This document shows positions 45,501-51,332 of a stretch of 51,332 bases of DNA, piece by piece. Location: the NCBI GenBank assembly GCA_900088475.1, contig FLMG01002416.1, forward strand, positions 1,212 to 52,543, in the 5' to 3' direction. Source of the stretch: Hyphochytrium catenoides (taxonomy: Eukaryota; Sar; Hyphochytriomycetes; Hyphochytriales; Hyphochytriaceae). The notes under the pieces are model-generated. The model had not been told where the DNA came from and searched no databases. It was given only the letters and a program-made list of their open reading frames with translations. The first letter of the stretch is position 1. Each line of letters begins with the position of its first letter. Both the position numbers and the translations under genes were made by a program.

Positions 45501-48135
45501 GCTGCAGGGGTGTACCTTCACCTTCTTGCATTGGCTGATAGGCGCAACAGCGAGAGCGCTGTAAAGGATTAAGAAGAGCAGCCTCAATTGGTCTGTAGAG
45601 TCAAGTGGAGAATACTACAGACAAGGTCCAAATAAAACGAGCTAAGTAAGGGCTGAAGGACACAACTATCTTTGGTGGATCCTTACAGCTTCTCTCCAAG
45701 ATCATGAGTTACCTCTTTGGTCTCTCTTGCTCTTTTATTGGCCTTTTGGCCCCCTATCATGGCTTTGTCAACACTCATCACCGCTCATTTGGTGTCGCTG
45801 TCAGTCCGACCGTAAACGTGGTTGAGTAGCAACTTGAACCAGCCCACATCCATCTATCGGCTTTTTCTTTATAAGTTAAATCCTTATGAGGGTTCGCTCT
45901 TACGCCTTCCTGATCAAGATGTTGGCACAATCGCCAACTGGAACTATGGCCGAACTGTGAGGGGTAACAAAGCAGAAATTTGGTGACCCCAAGAAGGTTC
46001 CATCAAGACGCCCAAAACCCAAGCTGTATAAAAGGAAAGCAGTCGTCTCCACAAACACTCAGTCCAAAAGCCTTAAGAGAAACTTGTTGGCGAGCTACGA
46101 GTACTAGTACTGCAGACTTCTCAAGTGTGAAAGGAGCGCCAAATGCACTTACACTCTTTCCTGGATCTACACTAAATGTTCTACACTGTAGGCCTTGTAG
46201 CCGGAACAAACAGCAGCAAGAGGCACAGTGGTATTATTGTATTGGCAAGCCTTGCTGCTACACTTGACTGAGAAACAACAGAAACCGTCCTGTAGAGCCA
46301 GCGGGCAAGGTTGACTGAAAGTATGATGCAGCCCCTCTGGGCTCCCCAGTACGTAGTCATGAACTCTACCTGACTACTTCCCTTTCCCTCAACACGGCAA
46401 GGGGCCTTCTGTGCAAGCCTGTCTATGATAGACTTGTATCTCTTCGTACAGTGGATGCTGCTTTGACCTCTCTTGAGGGCTTTATCCATGTAGAGCCGTT
46501 ATTCTACCTTTCTCCTCAAAAAACATTAGGAGAGACGGAACTGGGGACAGACATAGAAGTGGAGGAGACTTTACCTAATTTCCTGAGAATAATCCTCATT
46601 TATTTTGCTCCCAGCCAGGAAACGACGTTGCCTTGCACTCAAGGTTTATTAGACGGGGAAGCGGCAGACCTCAGAAATAAGCACCGAAACAGGTAGAGCC
46701 ATCCGCCTCATCAGCATCCTACAGACAGAAGTACACTTACTTCCGGCTCTCTGGATCTTTATGGTGCCTAGGAGCTGAGGGTGGACATCAGAACTGGCTG
46801 CACGGAGACAAGACCCATAATTGTCGTCTATGCTGATAATAATGGTGGCATTATGATTTACTCATGGCTACCTATTGAGGACTAGGAGGCAAGTAGCCAT
46901 CAAATGTCGCCGGCGGCATCGCTTCGCAGTCTTCTGAAAACACCGAAGCAGATAGATGGACTTCCAGCTTGAGTTCCAATGACGGGGAGGACGAAGAACA
47001 CTCTTCTCTCCCTAAAAGATAGCATATTCCTATAGTTCTATGCTACGAACTGATGAGCAAAGAAATTTTAGAGGAATAGATACAGCAGAGGTACTGATGA
47101 GACAAGCAAAAGGGATGGAACGAGGGGTTTTTCCACGGACATCTGTCCTCATAGGTTGTAGAACTACTTCTATGAATCCACCCCTCAAAAAAGCATACAT
47201 CAAGATACAAGCTCCACGCAAGAAGGGAAGGTAAATAAAAGTGTGTGTTGCCTCCTCTGCGCTGTTGCCCACAGTGTACAGTTCACTTGTGCGTCGTCGT
47301 AGCCAGATAAACAGCATTTGTTGGGCCTCTTCTGTCAACCGCGCAGCAACACGCACTGATAAAACTCGCCAGTTCAAGCGAGCCCTAATGCTGTGTGGCC
47401 GTCCTCTCCTGACAGAAGTAGGGTAGACAGTCTGAGTGAGGTAGACAGACAGAGGAAGCGTCAAGCACCTACTCCTCGCACAGTGGCGCTGTGGGAGCTG
47501 GAGGAAGAAGTATCCACATGGTCATTCCACCCCACACTTCCCCTCACCACCTTCTCTGCTCTCTTTCGCTGTCTTCGAGGGGCAACATGCAGGGTGACCT
47601 CAACTCTTAGTCAGTGTGTGGTACAGATAAATTGGCTATTGCAAAGCTCTGTAGAGATGCTTTCCCTGTTCAGATCAGGAAACGAGCAGCCTTGAGACAG
47701 GAGCCTCGTGTGCGTTGTAGTTGTTACAAGCCTCACGTTCGGTTCTCATCTTCTCTTTCTGTCAGAGATAATAATGAACGCCTACAAACGTTTCCTCGTC
47801 TGACCGTAGTGAGACATCTCAGTCCTCCCAGCCATGATAGTAAGACCAAAATAACATGCCTCAACAATAGAGTAAGCCTATAATGAACCCCGGCGGGCGA
47901 GGAGTAGTAATACTGAGGTGCGGCGTGCCTCCCCAGTTTAGGTGCATCATGCTGCCTCTCCCGTCCTATCTATCTTAACAGCGGGTAGGAGTTATTCCAG
48001 AGAGAGACAGAGGCAGAAGGACGAGAAAAGACTCCCGCCATCTCTGGTTCTTTCCTCTTGTTTTCCGCCTTCCAAGCCTCGCTTCCTGTTCTGACATCGA
48101 TAGAACTACTGACCCTGCTGTCTCCTCTCTCAGAG

Positions 48136-48170
<35 letters not shown>

Positions 48171-48386
48171 CTTTCACTCCCACCTGTCTTGTCGCTTGAG
48201 TTCCACGACTCTCATCTCCTTTCTCCGTAGTTCTACCAGCTAGCAATGAGGCAGCCCCAACGAGCAACACACATGGTTCAACCTGGTATGGTCTCCCAAG
48301 TACCCGCCCAAGTCTCGCTAGTCTTCATTTTTCACGCCAGCAAGCAGACCAACGTGTAAGTCTCAACGTTGAGTTCTCGAGTCAAC
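42578..48386. other. Long gene-poor tract
   Basis: 5.8 kb without a gene I can support. From about 43320 to 44200 there are many AAG/GGA/CAG-type trinucleotide runs, similar in style to 27.5-29.9 kb. A region at about 46440-46700 has a moderately protein-like plus-strand frame (VDAALTSLEGFIHVEPLFYL) and another lies at 47030-47235, but neither shows a domain or a phase-consistent exon chain. A (CT)n run is at about 48138-48166, just upstream of the next gene. Decayed mobile-element DNA is possible, but I found no terminal repeats or integrase/reverse-transcriptase motifs. Confidence 0.4.
48138..48166. repeat. (CT)n microsatellite
   Basis: A near-perfect CT-dinucleotide run of about 28 bases, about 220 bp upstream of the next ATG on the plus strand, hence probably in its promoter or 5' UTR. 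Confidence 0.8.
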
Positions 48387-48947
48387 ATGCCGATCGCACT
48401 CTCCCAACCTCAAGCGCTTTCCTGCTGGACCGATAACACTACCGGAGCCCTCCGAAGGTGTTCTGACGACGCCACCCAGACTTCTCTCTTTGTGGAGAAG
48501 CCGAAATCTCAGGGAGCAGATCTGGAAAGCGTCTTCCTTCAACTAAGAGACGGGCTGAATCGCCGCTATGGCTTCAAGAAGACCTATATTGGTTCTCAAA
48601 TTATGAGCTCTCTGAGAGACTTGGGCCTGGTCCACAGTCGACCGATGGCAGCACAAACGCTAAAGCAGTTCGTAACCAACGGGTTGATCAAGCAGATTGA
48701 TGGCAGCAGCTCCTCTCAGGGCTCTTCTTGCGGCTTCTACATTCTTACTGAGGCTTCTGAATCGGAGAACCTCAACAATAATGAGGTCTTTATGGATCGA
48801 CGAAGCCGGACATCCCAGTGTAATAACTGTAATAAGAAGTACTTGGTAATGCTCTCACCGCACCAAGGCTTCTGCGGCGTCGACTGTCGGACGAACGCTG
48901 CTATCAGAAAGGCTGATGCACAACGGTTCCAGTCTATCTACGGCTGA
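48387..48947 (+). CDS. Small protein with winged-helix-like region and C-terminal Cys motif
   Basis: An open frame with its first ATG at 48387 gives 186 residues to a TGA at 48945-48947. A short upstream exon (ATG near 48246, donor CCTG|GTATGG) could add about 15 residues in phase. The middle (FLQLRDGLNRRYGFKKTYIG, then LVHSRPMAAQTLKQFVTNGL) reads like a helix-turn-helix or DEP-like winged helix. After a Ser-rich linker the end has a zinc-binding-type cluster, CNNCNKKYLVMLSPHQGFCG followed by VDC. A DNA- or membrane-adaptor role is conceivable, but I do not recognise the family. Base composition matches neighbouring exons. Confidence 0.6.
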   Translation: MPIALSQPQALSCWTDNTTGALRRCSDDATQTSLFVEKPKSQGADLESVFLQLRDGLNRRYGFKKTYIGSQIMSSLRDLGLVHSRPMAAQTLKQFVTNGLIKQIDGSSSSQGSSCGFYILTEASESENLNNNEVFMDRRSRTSQCNNCNKKYLVMLSPHQGFCGVDCRTNAAIRKADAQRFQSIYG

Positions 48948-49368
48948 GCAGGCAATTCGAATCTTCCCTCGAGGCACCGCAACCAACTCGCTACATTTAC
49001 GACTCTTGTTCCTCTCTCCCCGGACTCCACCCATAGATGGGAGTTGGGGTGGCAGTGAGTATTTATTATTCATTTCCAAAAGCAGGGAGAAGTGCTCTCC
49101 CCATAATTTATTCATCGTTGTTTGTCTTGGAAGAGGCAGCTGCCCCCTGTTCCGCTCGGTGGCCGACTGCCAGAGATGTTCTATCCTACTGCCCGCGTTG
49201 TCGCTAATGAGGTTGTTCCCGGCCTTTTTTTTAAAAAAGTTCTTTTAGCATGTACTCTACAAACAGTCCGCTATTAAAGTAATGTATCATTGCTCATTCT
49301 GCCTTCTCAGCCGACGGCCATGATGAGGTCCATTTGAAGGATAGTAGAGTTCTACAACGACATTTGAA
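48948..49368. other. Convergent 3' spacer
   Basis: About 420 bases between the stops of two convergent genes. No exon, RNA gene or repeat was seen. Confidence 0.4.
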
Positions 49369-50217
49369 TCACTTATCACCGCATAAGTTAATGACTCCCA
49401 CAGATAACGGATATGCTACCAGCGGACTGTCGACAGGGAGCAAGAAAGTATGATCCTGGGTTTCACGTTCCTCGCTGAATACGAACTGGTAGGCTGATAA
49501 GTGTTGGAAGAATGTCTTGGTGCTAAAATCTACGATTGCTTTGATAGTCTCGAGGCTATTAAACACCTTGAAGTTGTGGGGAGGCTCTTCCACGCTGTGT
49601 AAGAGAATACAAGACCGAAAAATGTTGTAGACCTCCTCAACTGACATAAGTTGCTGTCCTTCCTTAGCCTTCTCTGATACTGAATCCTGACGTGGAAGGT
49701 ACCAGCAAGAGTTAGGCAACGTTAAGATTGACGCCGATTGTGGTTCCTACCTCCTCTGCTGCATCCACTCGCCAGCGCGTAGCCTTCTCCAGTAGGTTTG
49801 TCATGATGGAAAAGAATGCCGAAGTCTCCTCCTCCGTCAGCTTTAGATCATGCGCAAAGCATAGATTTTGGAGGCTGAAGTCTACGTAAATTTTGCTTCT
49901 CTCAGATCTATTATAGTGCTCGACTTTCAAAAGTTTGCAAAGGAGGGCGATTGTGTCCTTGGGCTGCACTAGTGAGGACTTAAGAAGTATCACATCCTCC
50001 TATGTGGCATTGTTAGTCTTTCCTTGTACCAGAGAATAATGGCGTCCATTGCATTGCTTCTCACCTTTGACAGGTCTTGCCACACGAACCCTTGCCGCTT
50101 AACGTTCTGGCTATTCTCAAGAGAAGAAGAAGGCATTGGGGCTATTGACAGTGGCATGAGTGTAGCTGCTGCCGGGGCCCCTGTGTGAGCGCCAGCTTTC
50201 GCGGCACTGTCAGGCAT
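49369..50217 (-). CDS. CFAP119: CFAP119/CCDC189-like ciliary protein
   Basis: Three exons in phase (50217-50065, 49999-49751, 49686-49369) give 239 residues. Splicing out 50000-50064 joins FVWQDLSK to EDVILLKSSLVQPK, and 49687-49750 removes a second short intron. The family (formerly CCDC189, DUF4464) is associated with motile cilia and sperm flagella. Matching blocks are FFSIMTNLLEKA, the signature FRSCILLHSVEEPPHNFKVF, and the closing TKTFFQHLSAYQFVFSEERE. In family members this last segment is nearly the C-terminus; here about 30 further residues follow, ending CGDK, and another 3' exon cannot be excluded. The N-terminus is short and Ala/Pro-rich (AKAGAHTGAPAAATLMPLS). Together with TTLL1 it supports a flagellated organism. 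Confidence 0.72.
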
Positions 50218-50331
50218 AGTATCCGCTTTGTGGTAACCTGGTCCTGGCTCCTAGCAGTGTTACCAGACTTTATCTGCCTATGTAGGCGATCCTTTGGCTT
50301 ATAGACCCTATGAGTTAGAGGACCATGGACC

Positions 50332-51028
50332 TCAATGATGAAGAAACTTCGTCTGCACTGGAGGACTGATCTCCGTTGGATCAACCTGTGGCAGGAGGAG
50401 GAGGAGGATGGAGGCTGACGGACAAGGACTAGGAGAAGGAGGAGGAGGAACAGCCGAGGAATACCGCGCCGTTACAGTGTAACAACAAAAGCCTCCCAGA
50501 TCTCCCCCGGTAGTCATGAGGAACGGAAGTGGTCTGTACAAGTATCCTTAAGTAGAATATTCTAAGTCCACAGTTCCAGAAAGTCCGCACCTTGGCAATG
50601 AGCTTCCCCCATGCCCGATGTTGAGATTCTAGAGGCCGGCCCATCGATCCGCCACATCCTTAGAAGCAGATGGGTTGTTATCGCTAACCTCACTACAGGC
50701 CTGAAAGACTGGAAGAGGGATTGAAGCTTCACATTATTAGGAGGTCTCAATGCAGACCGGCATTGCAAGCAAGCTGCTAGCATTCTGTCTAGACATGGAG
50801 CCTTACTCTATTAGGACCGATGTCTCATAGACGGAGTCCTAGATGCGGCAAATCACGTCGGATGTACTCATGGTATGAATAGCTTCCTTCGCCGAGATGG
50901 TATACCACATTACTAGCTTGTGAGGGTGGTAGGCCATGAATCTTTACCTTTTGGAAGGCACAGGCCATCAACTCATAGGACAGTGGGCCGGGTACGCAGT
51001 CTGCCTTTGAGCAAAACAGCACACGCAT
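50332..51028 (-). CDS. Unrecognised multi-exon gene
   Basis: Exon candidates in order: 51028-50948 (ATG 51028; MRVLFCSKADCVPGPLSYEL then MACAFQK), 50838-50807 (DSVYETSVLI), about 50784-50696 (MLAACLQCRSALRPPNNVKL then QSLFQSF), about 50669-50591 (ESQHRAWGKLIAK) and 50385-50332 (VDPTEISPPVQTKFLHH, TGA). The first three joins and the last one keep phase; the join between the third and fourth does not with any donor I found, so one border is wrong. The product is about 110-120 residues with several cysteines. No family recognised. It ends about 115 bp upstream of the CFAP119-like ATG, in the same orientation, so the two might even be one transcript. Confidence 0.45.
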
Positions 51029-51332
51029 GATGAGAACAATGGACTAGTCATGGGCTGCATGCAGCGACGCTAGAGGCCGTTGCCGTGCTTTGGTGGTATC
51101 TAATCTTTCTCGAGAATAGCTAATAGGCTGACACCAAGGAGGCAAATGGAAAATGTTACATCAGATAAAACAGTTATTCTTCTCTCACTGACAGAGGTAT
51201 ATTTGGAACTATGAACAGGGAGGCAAGCGATGCCATTCTCCACACTTAACCGTCTTCACTATTCCCGTCTCGCGCTACGCTGGTCCCACTGCCAAGTGGG
51301 GCCCTGTAAACGAAGGAACGGTCTTCTTGATT

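Noticed and set aside
45977-45989. TTTGGTGACCCC, similar to a retroelement primer-binding site
   Set aside because: No flanking long terminal repeats, polypurine tract or reverse-transcriptase/integrase motifs were found nearby, so a chance match is likelier.
50000-50064. Read-through of the CFAP119 N-terminal frame (DAIILWYKERLT)
   Set aside because: It ends in a stop after a few codons. Splicing at AAG|GTGAGA removes 65 nt and restores a family-like sequence in phase.
50142-50384. 80-codon minus-strand frame over the CFAP119 5' end
   Set aside because: It conflicts with the phase-consistent final exon of the unrecognised gene (50385-50332) and overlaps the CFAP119 first exon in another frame.

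Overview
The window is nuclear DNA from a microbial eukaryote. Nearly every gene is split by introns with GT-AG borders, and I traced most gene models by joining exons so that reading phase is kept. Introns are short, mostly 40-300 nt, with several of only 37-50 nt. There are no operons, Shine-Dalgarno sites or CRISPR arrays. Two cilium/flagellum genes (a TTLL1-type tubulin polyglutamylase and a CFAP119/CCDC189-like protein) indicate a flagellated organism. An internal Zn(II)2Cys6 cluster protein, plant-type XBAT35-like ubiquitin ligases and a WAT1/EamA-like transporter suggest an alga or other protist rather than an animal. I cannot name the lineage.

Layout. 1-364: 3' end of an aldo/keto reductase. 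1451-2770: ankyrin/proline-rich protein. 3272-6230 (minus): a protein with two TB2/DP1/HVA22 (REEP) membrane modules, plus phase-compatible upstream exons. 6480-8802: proteasome lid subunit RPN9/PSMD13. 9138-11559 (minus): EF-hand protein. 11679-12053: possible small gene. 12338-14544 (minus): proteasome ATPase RPT4/PSMC6. 15350-16624: exosome subunit MTR3/EXOSC6. 17642-18520: small zinc-ribbon protein. 18771-21946 (minus): Zn2Cys6 regulator. 21947-25447: purine/pyrimidine-rich intergenic DNA. 25448-26497: ten-helix drug/metabolite transporter. 26779-27198 (minus): twin-CX9C complex I subunit NDUFA8. 27199-30428: gene-poor DNA, followed by a 93-base assembly gap. 30522-32290: ANK-PH-RING ubiquitin ligase, 5' part lost in the gap. 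33220-36311 (minus): voltage-gated K+ channel. 36986-39030: TTLL1. 39041-40052 (minus): single-pass membrane protein. 40168-40429: small basic protein. 40658-42577 (minus): intact paralogue of the ligase. 42578-48386: long gene-poor tract. 48387-48947: small Cys-rich protein. 49369-50217 (minus): CFAP119-like. 50332-51028 (minus): unrecognised gene.

The genes do not form one pathway. Two themes recur. Housekeeping turnover machinery lies within 10 kb (RPN9, RPT4, MTR3). Ubiquitin signalling is represented by an inverted pair of ligase paralogues about 8.4 kb apart that enclose the K+ channel, TTLL1 and two small or membrane genes. The points most worth a second look are the ligase pair with its alternative myristoylatable start, the NDUFA8-like protein that has lost exactly one disulfide pair, the double REEP-module protein, the very short introns, and two introns carrying tandem duplications. 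No similarity search was run. Family names rest on motif and sequence recognition, and exon borders are predictions from splice signals and phase.
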